From Bacteroidota bacterium (GTDB taxonomy: Bacteria; Bacteroidota; Bacteroidia; Flavobacteriales; Schleiferiaceae), in contig JANSYJ010000010.1 in the NCBI GenBank assembly GCA_024742495.1, positions 1-64,000 on the forward strand: DNA of 64,000 nt, given 5' to 3'. Of this stretch, positions 34,076 to 43,164 are shown piece after piece. Within the stretch, counting starts at the first letter, position 1, and each line of letters opens with the position of its first letter. Both the position numbers and the translations under genes were made by a program. The notes below the pieces were generated by a model. The model was not told the DNA's origin, made no database searches, and worked only from the letters and a program-made list of their open reading frames with translations.

Positions 34076-35524
34076 ATGAAGTTAGCCCTACATTGGAAAA
34101 TCCTTATTGGCCTATTGCTAGGCGTGGTATGGGCCATTTTAAGCAGCCTATGGGGTTTTAGCGAATTTACCTTAAAATGGATTGAGCCCTTCGGCACCAT
34201 TTTTATAAATCTCCTAAAACTCATCGCTGTTCCTTTGGTGCTCTTTAGCATTATATCTGGAGTAACGGGCTTAGGTGATCCATCGAGCCTGGGAAGAATG
34301 GGCTTGCGAACCCTAATCTTTTATTTTGTCACCACTTTACTAGCGGTAAGCTTAGGATTAGCCTTGGTTAATGTTTTTGGTCCGGGTAAATTGGTGGAAG
34401 AAGATACCCGAACCGAAAATCGCATACGATATGAACTTTGGGCCAGGGATAATAAGATTCCAGTAAAGGATGAAATTCGATTATTACAAGATCCTGCCTT
34501 TGAAAGTCGCATTGCAGCCCTTGATCAAGAGGCCGCAAGTGCCGAAATAGATCCAGAGGTTTTAGAGAAAATGGCCATTGCCGAAAAGACCAAAGATGCT
34601 GGTCCCTTGCAGCAGTTGGTAGATATTATTCCATCTAATATTTTTGGCGCCCTGGGGAATAATGGCAAAATGCTACAAGTAATATTTTTCGCGCTCTTCT
34701 TTGGAATTAGCTTGCTTTTTATTCCGCAAGAGCGTGGCGAACCGGTAGTAAAATTTGTAAACGGAGTGATGGAGGTTTTTCTAAAAATGGTGGACCTTAT
34801 CATGCAGGCCGCTCCCTTTTTCGTTTTTGCCCTACTTGCCGGTACCATTAGTAAAATGGCGGGGGACGATGTCTCTAAAGTTTTGGAGATTTTTAAAGGT
34901 CTCAGTTGGTACTCTCTAACCGTGTTTTTAGGCTTAGCGCTGATGGTTACGGTCTTGTACCCATTACTTTTAAAACTAATCGTGAAGGTTATTCCCTATA
35001 AAGGATTTTTTAAGGCGATGAGCCCCGCTCAAACATTAGCCTTCTCCACATCTTCTAGTGCGGCAACGCTGCCAGTAACTATGGAATGCGTTGAAGACAA
35101 TCTAGGTGTAGATAAAAAAATTACCAGTTTTGTTTTGCCCATTGGAGCCACGGTAAATATGGATGGTACAAGCTTGTATCAGGCAGTTGCAGTGGTATTC
35201 TTGGCTCAATTTCACATGATTGATTTGAGCATCGCCCAACAGCTAACTATCGTACTTACGGCAACTCTTGCATCTATTGGCTCGGCCGCCGTGCCTAGTG
35301 CAGGATTGGTAATGTTAATTATTGTGCTGCAATCGGTTGGCCTCAACCCGGCATGGATTGCGATAATTTTGCCCGTAGATCGCATTTTGGATATGTGCCG
35401 AACGGTAGTTAATGTTACCGGCGATGCCACCGTAAGCAGCATCATCGCATCTCGTGAGAATTTGCTCAACTATCCTGAAAAGTACAATACAGACGATACC
35501 TTCGAACCCGACGTTAACGATTAA
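34076..35524 (+). CDS. Dicarboxylate/amino acid:cation symporter (DAACS family)
   Basis: A 482-residue inner-membrane transporter of the GltP/DctA/EAAT fold that imports glutamate, aspartate or C4-dicarboxylates with Na+ or H+. The serine-rich hairpin 1 (FSTSSSAATLPVTMECVE), the GATVNMDGTSLYQAVAVVFLAQ motif of helix 7, hairpin 2 (ASIGSAAVPSAGLVMLIIVL) and DRILDMCRTVVNVTGDATVS in helix 8 are present. A loop of about 80 residues between early helices (around 105-190) is longer than in E. coli GltP. Placed 2 bp after aroC and 12 bp before the AsmA gene. Confidence 0.93.
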   Translation: MKLALHWKILIGLLLGVVWAILSSLWGFSEFTLKWIEPFGTIFINLLKLIAVPLVLFSIISGVTGLGDPSSLGRMGLRTLIFYFVTTLLAVSLGLALVNVFGPGKLVEEDTRTENRIRYELWARDNKIPVKDEIRLLQDPAFESRIAALDQEAASAEIDPEVLEKMAIAEKTKDAGPLQQLVDIIPSNIFGALGNNGKMLQVIFFALFFGISLLFIPQERGEPVVKFVNGVMEVFLKMVDLIMQAAPFFVFALLAGTISKMAGDDVSKVLEIFKGLSWYSLTVFLGLALMVTVLYPLLLKLIVKVIPYKGFFKAMSPAQTLAFSTSSSAATLPVTMECVEDNLGVDKKITSFVLPIGATVNMDGTSLYQAVAVVFLAQFHMIDLSIAQQLTIVLTATLASIGSAAVPSAGLVMLIIVLQSVGLNPAWIAIILPVDRILDMCRTVVNVTGDATVSSIIASRENLLNYPEKYNTDDTFEPDVND

Positions 35525-35536
35525 TAGCCCCCGGCC

Positions 35537-38344
35537 ATGAAAAGAATTTTTCGCTTTTTACTTTATCTCGTAATCCTCCTTGTGGCAAGTGCCTTCATTC
35601 TGCCCATCATTTTTAAGGATTCCATTGTAGATCGTATTAAACAGGAAGCAAATGCTAATCTCAATGCCAAGCTGGATTTTGAAGATGTTAATGTTTCCCT
35701 GATTTCAAGTTTTCCCTATTTCGGACTCGACCTCGTGGGATTGGAAATAAGCGGAGTGGATCGCTTTGAAAATCAGAAGCTTGTTTCGGTAGATAATTTT
35801 GGTCTATACATCGATTTAATGTCGGTAATAAGTGGCGATCGCTATAGCATTGAAGAGATTTCCGTGGAAGGGATGGATCTGCATGTTTTAATCTTAGCCG
35901 ATGGTACTGCAAATTATGACATCGCCAAGGTGGATACTACTGCTAGTAGCGAAGAAGTAAATTCCGAATCTAGTTCGGCCTTTAACTTAGCTCTTCGTGA
36001 ATACCGCTTTCAGGATATTGACTTCCGCTATCAAGATTTAGAAGCGGATATGGATTTTATTATCAAGGATTTAGATCATCAAGGGCTGGGTAATTTCACC
36101 GAGAATATTGTCGATCTAAAAACAAGTACCGAAGCCCAGTCGATGACCTTTATTATGGAAGGGGTCAATTATCTGAATCGAGTTCATTTGGCCTCGGACT
36201 TTGATATGAATCTTAATCAAGAGAAATTCGAATTTAATTTTGGGCAAAACTCCGTGGCCCTAAATGGTTTAGAGTTAAACTTTGAAGGAATGGTGGCTAT
36301 GCCTGAGGAGGCTATTGACCTGGACCTGAAATTTTCCAGTCCTAGTAATAGCTTTAAAAGCTTAATATCCTTAATACCAAGTATTTATTATCAAGATTTT
36401 GATGCTTTAAAAACCAGTGGTGAGTTTCGTTTAAGTGGCGCTGTAAAAGGCACTTATGTAGATGAGTCCTATCCAAGCTTCAACCTGGCATTACTAGTGC
36501 GGGAAGGCTTTTTCCAGTATCCCGATCTACCAGCTTCGGTGCAAAAAGTGAATATCGATTTAAAGGTCGAAAATACCCGTGCCGACTTAAAGAACCTTTT
36601 AGTGAATCTTAGTAGAATGGACGCTATGGTTGCAGGAAGTAGCATCAGCTCCAGCTTGCGATTGCTAGATCCAATGAATGATATGCAGTTCGATTTCTTA
36701 GCAAAAGCGGATGCTGATTTGGAGGACATTATGGATGTGATGCCGCTTGAGGGCTATGAAATGGCGGGCACGCTGGACATGGATATGCACAGTTCTGGTC
36801 GCATGTCTATGATTGACAATGAGCAGTATGAAGATCTTAAGGCCGGTGGCTATTTAAAAGCAGCTAATCTGCATTTTGGTGGCGATAGCTTGGGTATGGA
36901 AGTTGATATTCCTCAAAGCGATTTAAGCTTGAGTCCGGAAAGGGCTGAACTCGGCAAAACTATTATAGTTTATGAGGGACAGCAGATGGAAATGGAAGGC
37001 GAGCTCAATAATATTATCGCCTATGCCCTAAGGGATGATCTATTAAAAGGAAGCCTGGATTTTTACAGTCCTCATTTGAATTTGATGGCCTTAGCCGGAG
37101 AATCGGAGCCGGCAGCTGAAAATCCGGTTGATAGCAGCTTAGTGGACAGCTCCGCCATGGAAGTAATTCGATTACCACAAAATCTGGACTTTAGTTTAAA
37201 CGCTTCCATAGATACCCTACTGTATGATGATCTAGAAATTCGCAAATCTCGCGGTACGGTGAAGCTTAAGGAAGGTATCGCCGATTTAGATTTAAATATG
37301 TCTTTGCTCAATGGACAAATGTCGATGCTGGGCTCCTATAATTCGGTAATTCCCCAACCCTTGGCTGACTTCCAATTCGGCATAAAGGACTTTTCCTTCC
37401 GGGAAAGTTATAAGGCCTTGGATATGGTAAAACAAATTGCCCCTGTAATGGAGAATGTTGAAGGACAGTATAACTTAGGTTTGGCCATGAATGTACACAT
37501 GGGTGATGATATGAGTCCTTTGCTAAATACGGTGAATGCTACTGGTTTACTTTCAACCCGAACCTTACAAATTGGAGGAAAGGTTTTTAGTCAGTTAGCA
37601 ACTTTCTTGAATAATCCGGACTACGAGCAATTGAAAATGAATGACTTGAATCTGGAATTTAGTATTGAAGATGGCACTTTGAAGGTAGAGCCTATGGACT
37701 TTAAACTCGCAGGACAAAAGGCCACTTTTGGCGGAACGATGAATCTTGATCAAAGTCTGGATTTTGATTTGCAAACCGACCTTCCTTTAGAGAAGCTCAA
37801 GGCCCAGAAGTATCTAGGTCAATTCCAATCCTTAAGTAGCGGCTCCATTCCCCTTAGCGTTAAAATAGGCGGAACCGCTAGCGATCCGGAGGTGAAACCT
37901 AGTTTGGGAGACCTTAAAAACCAGTTGGGTGCGGAAATTAAGAACCAAGTGAAAAAGGTGGTGGATAGTGCCAAAACCATTGTAAAGCAGGAGGTTAATG
38001 ATAAACTCGACCAACTTGTATCGGCTGCTGAGGCCCAAGGGGATAAGCTTATCGCGGAAGCCAAAGCCAAAGGCGACTTATTAAAAGCCGAGGCTAAGAA
38101 ACAGGCGGATAAGTTAAGATCGGAAGGGGAGAAGGCCGCGCAGAAAATCCTTGAGGAGGCGGGTTCCAATCCACTGAAGCAGGCGGCGGCAAAACCATTA
38201 GCGGAAAGAACTCGCAAGGAAGCCAATGAGAAGGCACAAAAGATTGAAGACGAAGCCGCTAAAAAGGCCGATGAGCTCGTTAAAGCGGCGGAGAATCAAA
38301 AACAAAAATTAGTTGAAGATGCACGAGCAAAAGCTCAAATCTAA
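35537..38344 (+). CDS. AsmA family outer-membrane biogenesis protein with coiled-coil tail
   Basis: 935 residues. One N-terminal membrane helix (FLLYLVILLVASAFILPIIF) and the AsmA opening (IKQEANANLNAKLDFEDVNVSLISSFPYFGLDLVGLEI) lead into a long periplasmic beta-rich domain, the bridge-like fold thought to carry lipids between membranes. The AsmA-2 region lies around 690-780. The last 140 residues are an Ala/Lys/Glu coiled coil (KAEAKKQADKLRSEGEKAAQKI style) uncommon for AsmA. Its 3' end overlaps the OmpA-family gene by 26 bp, so the two are translationally linked. Confidence 0.85.
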   Translation: MKRIFRFLLYLVILLVASAFILPIIFKDSIVDRIKQEANANLNAKLDFEDVNVSLISSFPYFGLDLVGLEISGVDRFENQKLVSVDNFGLYIDLMSVISGDRYSIEEISVEGMDLHVLILADGTANYDIAKVDTTASSEEVNSESSSAFNLALREYRFQDIDFRYQDLEADMDFIIKDLDHQGLGNFTENIVDLKTSTEAQSMTFIMEGVNYLNRVHLASDFDMNLNQEKFEFNFGQNSVALNGLELNFEGMVAMPEEAIDLDLKFSSPSNSFKSLISLIPSIYYQDFDALKTSGEFRLSGAVKGTYVDESYPSFNLALLVREGFFQYPDLPASVQKVNIDLKVENTRADLKNLLVNLSRMDAMVAGSSISSSLRLLDPMNDMQFDFLAKADADLEDIMDVMPLEGYEMAGTLDMDMHSSGRMSMIDNEQYEDLKAGGYLKAANLHFGGDSLGMEVDIPQSDLSLSPERAELGKTIIVYEGQQMEMEGELNNIIAYALRDDLLKGSLDFYSPHLNLMALAGESEPAAENPVDSSLVDSSAMEVIRLPQNLDFSLNASIDTLLYDDLEIRKSRGTVKLKEGIADLDLNMSLLNGQMSMLGSYNSVIPQPLADFQFGIKDFSFRESYKALDMVKQIAPVMENVEGQYNLGLAMNVHMGDDMSPLLNTVNATGLLSTRTLQIGGKVFSQLATFLNNPDYEQLKMNDLNLEFSIEDGTLKVEPMDFKLAGQKATFGGTMNLDQSLDFDLQTDLPLEKLKAQKYLGQFQSLSSGSIPLSVKIGGTASDPEVKPSLGDLKNQLGAEIKNQVKKVVDSAKTIVKQEVNDKLDQLVSAAEAQGDKLIAEAKAKGDLLKAEAKKQADKLRSEGEKAAQKILEEAGSNPLKQAAAKPLAERTRKEANEKAQKIEDEAAKKADELVKAAENQKQKLVEDARAKAQI

Positions 38345-40289
38345 AATTTACCTATTTATCTTCTGTTTAGGACTAAGTTCCCTAATGGCACAAGCGCCAG
38401 AACTTGGAATTTGTGAACAGAACATTGACGAATTAGCCAGTACACAACTGCCAAAGGCGCAAAAAGCCTGGGGGCAAAAAAACTATCGTGAGGCGGAACG
38501 CTATCTCGAAAAGGCCCTGCGCTATGATGCAGAATATGCCGATGCCCTTTATCTGCTTGGTGAGCTGAAACTACGTCAAAGACAATTGGCCAAAGCTCAA
38601 TTTATTTGGGCCAAACTAATGGAGGTATGCCCCGATTACAAGCCAGAGATAGCTTATTTCTTAGGGGTGATGTACTTAGAGGAAAACAAACTCGATAAAG
38701 CCATTCCTTTAATAGAGCGTTTTTTAGCTAATGATGAAAGGGATTTTGGTTATGATAAAGAGGCGAAGGAAGCCCTAGCGGAAGCTAAAAAGAAGCAATC
38801 GCTTTTTGGTAATGCGGTAGCTTTTGATCCTAAACCGGTAAATCGAATTTGTACGGAGTTTGATGAATATTTGGCTAGTATATCGCCAGATCAGCAAAGC
38901 ATGTATTTCACCCGTAGATCGCGAAAACGGGATCTTAAGTCCGGACCGGCAGCACAATCGCGAATGGTAGAGGAGTTTTGTCTTGCCCTACGCAATTCCG
39001 ATGGGAGTTTTGAGAAGGGCGCGCCATTACCGAGTCCCTTCAACAGCAGTTATAATGAAGGAGGGCCCAGTGTTACAGCCGATAATACCGAATTGTACTT
39101 TACGGTTTGTGAGGATATTGACGGTTATAAAAATTGCGACATTTACTATTCCGAGAAAGATGCTTATGGCTATTGGACCACCCCGGTTTCAGTTGGTGAT
39201 CACATCAATAGATCCGACAGTTGGGAGTCACAAGTTTCAGTAACGGCTAATGGCGAAGGCCTTTATTTCACTTCCGATCGCAAAGGCGGCATTGGTGGTC
39301 TTGACATCTATCGTTGTACAAGGCTGGAGGATGATACCTGGTCGGCTCCTGAAATTTTAGATGGCAGAATTAACACCCGTTACGACGAAAAATCGCCCTT
39401 TATCCATAGCGATTCGCAAACCTTATATTTTACTAGTAAAGGCCATCCAGGTTTGGGAGGTTTCGATATTTTTTATGCGCGGATGCAGGATAGCAGCTGG
39501 CAGGCTCCCAGTAATATTGGTTTCCCAATAAATAGCGAAAAAGACGACCTGGGTTTATTTGTGAGTTTAGATGGGAAAACTGGCTATTTCAGTAGTAACT
39601 CCTTACGAAGTAATAATGGTTGGGATTTATACCAATTTGTAATGCCACCCGAAGCTCGACCTGAGGAAGTGTTCTTAATCCAAGGAACATTAGCGGTTGC
39701 GGAAGGAGAGGATTTAAAAGAAGCTAAGGTTAAAATCAAAAACCTGAAGACCAAGGAACTAACCGAAATAAGGGTTGATAAACAGACGGGATCCTTTGCT
39801 CGAATAGTGGCTAAGGAAGAAGCGACCGATTATATCGTAAAGGTTGAAAAGAAAGGCGCTGCTTTTAGTTCCAGATACCTCTCGGCTGAAGATATGAATC
39901 AGGAACTTAAGGTAGAGGCCGACTTGGAACTAGCATCCATGGAGGTTGGCAAGGAGTACACCCTCAACGATATTCAATTTGCAACAAATTCGGCTGAACT
40001 GAATAGAGCTGCTAAAAGCATTATTGAGGAGTTTGTACTTTTTATGGAGGATAATGAGCAGTTAAAAGCGGATATCCAAGGACATACCGATGATATTGGT
40101 GATGCTGAGAGCAATTTAAATCTATCTAAAAGTCGGGCTAAGGCGGTGTATGAATACGCAAAAAGCCTAGGCCTTTCAAATCGTTTAAGCTGGCATGGTT
40201 ACGGTGAAACCAATCCTATTGCCGACAATAGCACGGAAAGCGGGCGGGCCAAGAACCGGAGAACCGTATTTGTGATTACGGCTCGTTAA
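38319..40289 (+). CDS. OmpA family protein with TPR, PD40 propeller and CRD (PorE-like architecture)
   Basis: 656 residues from the ATG at 38319 (a TTG lies two codons earlier). Signal peptide to about residue 24 (LSSLMAQAP). TPR repeats (about 30-165), a WD40-like PD40 beta-propeller (about 175-440; repeated LYFTS and YFTSDRKGGxGGxDIY blades), a carboxypeptidase-regulatory-like domain (about 450-540), and a C-terminal OmpA peptidoglycan-binding domain with IQGHTDDIGDAESNLNLSKSRAKAVYEY and GYGETNPIADN. The same order is seen in PorE of the T9SS, but it also occurs in other envelope proteins. It overlaps the AsmA gene; a bidirectional terminator follows. Confidence 0.85.
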   Translation: MHEQKLKSKIYLFIFCLGLSSLMAQAPELGICEQNIDELASTQLPKAQKAWGQKNYREAERYLEKALRYDAEYADALYLLGELKLRQRQLAKAQFIWAKLMEVCPDYKPEIAYFLGVMYLEENKLDKAIPLIERFLANDERDFGYDKEAKEALAEAKKKQSLFGNAVAFDPKPVNRICTEFDEYLASISPDQQSMYFTRRSRKRDLKSGPAAQSRMVEEFCLALRNSDGSFEKGAPLPSPFNSSYNEGGPSVTADNTELYFTVCEDIDGYKNCDIYYSEKDAYGYWTTPVSVGDHINRSDSWESQVSVTANGEGLYFTSDRKGGIGGLDIYRCTRLEDDTWSAPEILDGRINTRYDEKSPFIHSDSQTLYFTSKGHPGLGGFDIFYARMQDSSWQAPSNIGFPINSEKDDLGLFVSLDGKTGYFSSNSLRSNNGWDLYQFVMPPEARPEEVFLIQGTLAVAEGEDLKEAKVKIKNLKTKELTEIRVDKQTGSFARIVAKEEATDYIVKVEKKGAAFSSRYLSAEDMNQELKVEADLELASMEVGKEYTLNDIQFATNSAELNRAAKSIIEEFVLFMEDNEQLKADIQGHTDDIGDAESNLNLSKSRAKAVYEYAKSLGLSNRLSWHGYGETNPIADNSTESGRAKNRRTVFVITAR

Positions 40290-40331
40290 GTTTAGCGGGC
40301 TCTAAGCTTTATTGGTCCTATAAATTGAAAC

Positions 40332-40359
40332 AAAAAAAAGCCGCTTGATAGCGGCTTTT
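40332..40359. terminator. Bidirectional intrinsic terminator between ompA-like gene and rplS
   Basis: AAAAGCCGC (40336-40344) and GCGGCTTTT (40351-40359) with a TTGATA loop. A run of eight A residues before it (40332-40339) and T4 after it serve both converging transcripts. Confidence 0.85.
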
Positions 40360-40383
40360 CTAATATATGGATGCAGTTTAAAA

Positions 40384-40734
40384 CTACATTCTTCTTTCTT
40401 TAATACGAGCAGCTTTACCTGTACGCTCACGCTGATAGAAGATACGTGAACGACGAACTTTACCGCGCTTGTTCACTTCAACTTTATCTAAAGCAGGCAT
40501 ATTCACTGGGAAGATACGCTCTACTCCAACACTACCGCTCATCTTGCGAATAGTAAAGGTTTCAGTGGTACCACTACCACGACGTTGTAATACTACGCCA
40601 CGGAAAAACTGGATACGCTCTTTATTACCTTCCTTAATTTTGTAGTAAACGGTGATGGTGTCACCCGCTGCAAAATCTGGAAAGTCTTTTGTTTCAGCAT
40701 ACTCGTCTTGGACGTACTTGATTATAGAATCCAT
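40384..40734 (-). CDS. rplS: 50S ribosomal protein L19
   Basis: 116 residues of bL19, at the 30S-50S interface. FAAGDTITVYYKIKEGNKERIQFFRGVVLQRRGSG, TFTIRKMSGSVGVERIFPVNMP and KRGKVRRSRIFYQRERTGKAARIKERR cover the whole family. The frame extends 11 codons upstream through a poly-A-like stretch, but MDSIIKYVQDEY at 40734 is the standard start. A 106-bp gap from trmD contains foldable RNA and may be an autoregulatory leader. The trmD-rplS order is conserved in many bacteria. Confidence 0.96.
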   Translation of the reverse strand: MDSIIKYVQDEYAETKDFPDFAAGDTITVYYKIKEGNKERIQFFRGVVLQRRGSGTTETFTIRKMSGSVGVERIFPVNMPALDKVEVNKRGKVRRSRIFYQRERTGKAARIKERRM

Positions 40735-40840
40735 TTCTAAAAAAAAAATTGTGTTAAGGATAGCCAACGTTCACAACCCTTGCCAGAGGTTAACTACCAC
40801 GTTCCCTAAGGGGCTGCAATATTACAACAAATCAATAGTA
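40735..40840 (-). promoter_or_regulatory. Candidate structured leader of rplS
   Basis: On the minus strand the 106-nt gap can form GGTAG/CTATC (five pairs, one G.U) enclosing AACCT/GGGTT around a CTGGCAA loop, and it contains two copies of GAACGT followed within a base by GG. It ends in a T-rich stretch directly before the rplS start. L19 leader motifs have been reported computationally in Flavobacteria; membership here is inferred, not shown. Confidence 0.35.
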
Positions 40841-41527
40841 CTACAATGATTCCCCTTCCAAAAGGTCGGGTCTTTTTTCTTTTGTGATTTCCAATGCTTT
40901 AGCTTCGCGCCAAGCTTCAATTTTAGGGAAATTACCACTCTGTAAAACCTCCGGAACGGCCCAGCCATTAATTTCGGCGGGACGAGTATAAACTGGTGGT
41001 GCCAGTAAATCATCTTGAAAGGAATCGGAAAGAGCGGAAGATTCATCGTTTAAAACTCCTGGTAATAAGCGAATAATTGCATCACTAACCACCGCAGCAG
41101 CCAATTCCCCGCCGCTTAAAACATAGCTTCCAATTGATATTTCCTTGGTGATAATATGATCTCTAATGCGCTGATCAACACCTTTATAGTGCCCACATAA
41201 AATGATAAGGTTCTCCTTTAAGCTTAATTGATTGGCCATCTTTTGTTCAAAGAGTTCGCCATCGGGAGTCATATAGATAAGCTCATCATATTCTCGTTGC
41301 GACTGTAAATCCTGGATAAGCTTAAGAATGGGCTCAACCATCATCACCATGCCGGCACCACCACCAAATTGATAATCATCAATCTGACGGTGTTTGCCAA
41401 GACCATAGTCTTTGAGGTTATGGAGCTGAACCTCTACCAAACCTTTATTTTGAGCCCGTTTAAGTATAGAATGTGCAAAGGCACTTTCCATTAAAGCGGG
41501 TTGGGCACTTATAATATCAATTCGCAT
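40841..41527 (-). CDS. trmD: tRNA (guanine(37)-N1)-methyltransferase
   Basis: A 228-residue SPOUT methyltransferase that makes m1G37 in tRNAs and prevents frameshifting. [26 protein letters not shown], the knotted AdoMet site with [14 protein letters not shown] and [27 protein letters not shown], and EWRxxxAL-like [15 protein letters not shown] are present. The ATG begins only four bases after a TATCTTTG -7 element, so the mRNA may be leaderless. msrB is 18 bp upstream on the same strand; rplS follows. Confidence 0.95.
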   Translation of the reverse strand: MRIDIISAQPALMESAFAHSILKRAQNKGLVEVQLHNLKDYGLGKHRQIDDYQFGGGAGMVMMVEPILKLIQDLQSQREYDELIYMTPDGELFEQKMANQLSLKENLIILCGHYKGVDQRIRDHIITKEISIGSYVLSGGELAAAVVSDAIIRLLPGVLNDESSALSDSFQDDLLAPPVYTRPAEINGWAVPEVLQSGNFPKIEAWREAKALEITKEKRPDLLEGESL

Positions 41528-41531
41528 AGGG

Positions 41532-41539
41532 CAAAGATA
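41532..41539 (-). promoter_or_regulatory. Candidate -7 promoter element of trmD
   Basis: TATCTTTG on the minus strand, an exact TAnnTTTG match, separated from the trmD ATG by only four bases (CCCT). The same spacing is seen at 12481-12493. Confidence 0.55.
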
Positions 41540-41545
41540 CAGTGC

Positions 41546-42067
41546 CTATTTAGGCTCTTCTTGCTTATCGGTTTTTTCTTCCTCCTTCTTCGATTGGAAG
41601 TCAATTGCTACCGAATTTATGCAATAGCGCATCCCACTTTCGGTAGGTCCATCATCGAACAGATGTCCTAAATGCCCACCGCAATTGGCACAAACAACTT
41701 CGGTCCGCACCATGCCGAAGCTGCGATCTTCACGCTCGATAATGGCATCATTTTCCGCCACATTATCAAAACTAGGCCATCCACAGTGAGACTCAAATTT
41801 GCTGTCGCTGGCAAATAATACGGCATCGCAGGCGGCACATCTATAGTCGCCTTCTTCGAAATGAAGATTATACTTTCCGGTGAATGGTCTTTCTGTGCCC
41901 GCTTCTCGCAAGACATAATATTCTTCTGGACTGAGTTTGGCTTTCCACTCAGCATCGGTTTTTTGAACTTTTGCTTTCATTTCGGGATTTTCTTTGGTAC
42001 TGGTTTCTTGACCTACACAAGAGGCTGCTAGAAACATAAAACTTAGGGATAGAAATAGAGTTCTCAT
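41546..42067 (-). CDS. msrB: Peptide-methionine (R)-S-oxide reductase, lipoprotein
   Basis: A 173-residue MsrB that reduces methionine-R-sulfoxide in proteins. The N-terminus is a lipoprotein signal ([14 protein letters not shown], lipidated C17), so it acts in the periplasm or on a membrane face. Zn-binding pairs [11 protein letters not shown] and [12 protein letters not shown], the substrate motif [11 protein letters not shown] and the catalytic cysteine in [13 protein letters not shown] are all there. A charged Lys/Glu tail ends it. Eighteen base pairs before trmD and 35 bp after the hydrolase gene. Confidence 0.95.
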   Translation of the reverse strand: MRTLFLSLSFMFLAASCVGQETSTKENPEMKAKVQKTDAEWKAKLSPEEYYVLREAGTERPFTGKYNLHFEEGDYRCAACDAVLFASDSKFESHCGWPSFDNVAENDAIIEREDRSFGMVRTEVVCANCGGHLGHLFDDGPTESGMRYCINSVAIDFQSKKEEEKTDKQEEPK

Positions 42068-42102
42068 ATTATATTTTCTCTATATACGAGCAAAGGGGCC
42101 CA

Positions 42103-42954
42103 TTAGTTCTTAAAGAAATCATAAATCGCTTCAAGTACCTGCTGGTCTCGTAAAACTCGGCGATGCCCCAATCCATCAGTTTCCAAAAGTTTGGATCCCT
42201 TCCATTTGGCATGCATGGTATGTGCATTGTGAACTGGAACGTCTTGATCCAATTTGTCGTGAACTATTAATCCCTCTGGTCGATACAATTGGCAGAGGTA
42301 ATCCGAAGAAACTTCTTCCGCCTTTAGTTGGTAGCGTTTTTCGATATAGCTAATAATACGATTGGCTACTTTTTCATCAAGGCCAACTTTTTCGCAAAAA
42401 TCGCCCACCACATTGGGGATATTGGCGGGAGAACCGATGATCACCAACTTATCAAACCAAATATTTCGGCTAAGACTGGAAAACAGGGCCATGCCTCCTA
42501 AGCTATGCCCAATGGCCAATGGAAACTCACCAAAGCGTTTGCAGGTTTCCTCAATGGCATCTACAAAATTGAGCATGTGTGTAGACCGGCCCTGCAGTTC
42601 CCCATGTTCGGGGGCTTCAATTGAAAAAACATGAAAGCCGGCGCTATGAAGGTGCTTTGCAATTTCATGAAATTGACTGCCTCTGCCGCTCCAACCGTGA
42701 ATCATTATAACTTTTGGGCCATCAGCCTTGAGCTCAAAAACGATAAAGTCCTTAGCGTTTTTCGTTAGTAATTCATGGCGAATAGACTGATTGCGCATTC
42801 CCAATTCACGTTTAGGAATGGGAAATGGGAGGGGTTTAAAAAATAGCTTTAAAGCAAATTTGGTGGCCCAATCTGTACTGATGCTATTGAGCAAACGCGC
42901 GCTAAAACGAATGTACTTGGGTATTTCGAAACTGGGAATCGACTCGGGATTCAA
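42103..42954 (-). CDS. Alpha/beta hydrolase
   Basis: A 283-residue serine hydrolase. After about 60 N-terminal residues the core begins (VIMIHGWSGRGSQFHEIAKHLHSAGFHVFSIEAPEHG), the nucleophile elbow is AIGHSLGGMALF, the acid is in LIVHDKLDQDVPVHNA, and the histidine in TDGLGHRRVLRD. Substrate unknown; no signal peptide. No ATG is available upstream of the conserved region, so the TTG at 42954 is used. A TCAATTTG near-consensus promoter element lies at 43005-42998, with a leader of about 43 bases. Confidence 0.85.
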   Translation of the reverse strand: MNPESIPSFEIPKYIRFSARLLNSISTDWATKFALKLFFKPLPFPIPKRELGMRNQSIRHELLTKNAKDFIVFELKADGPKVIMIHGWSGRGSQFHEIAKHLHSAGFHVFSIEAPEHGELQGRSTHMLNFVDAIEETCKRFGEFPLAIGHSLGGMALFSSLSRNIWFDKLVIIGSPANIPNVVGDFCEKVGLDEKVANRIISYIEKRYQLKAEEVSSDYLCQLYRPEGLIVHDKLDQDVPVHNAHTMHAKWKGSKLLETDGLGHRRVLRDQQVLEAIYDFFKN

Positions 42955-43138
42955 GAGGAAATCGTTTTTTAGAAATGTTTTGTAAAAGTAACTTTAGCAA
43001 ATTGAAAATCCCACATTAAGGCATCTTTATGCTTTTAACATAGGACTAATTTCTTCTGGTATCGGATGAATTTGGACCATTAGCGCTTTTTTTCAGGAAA
43101 GCATAAGCGAAAAATTTCCTGCTTTATAGAATAGGCGT

Positions 43139-43146
43139 ATTTTCGA
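43139..43146 (+). promoter_or_regulatory. Candidate -7 promoter element of the TPR kinase
   Basis: TATTTTCG, TAnnTTCG type, 18 bases before the TTG start at 43165. Confidence 0.35.
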
Positions 43147-43164
43147 AAATTAATTAGAACCTCA

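Noticed and set aside
40735-40767. Eleven-residue N-terminal extension of L19
   Set aside because: It translates a poly-A-like leader and precedes the standard L19 start.
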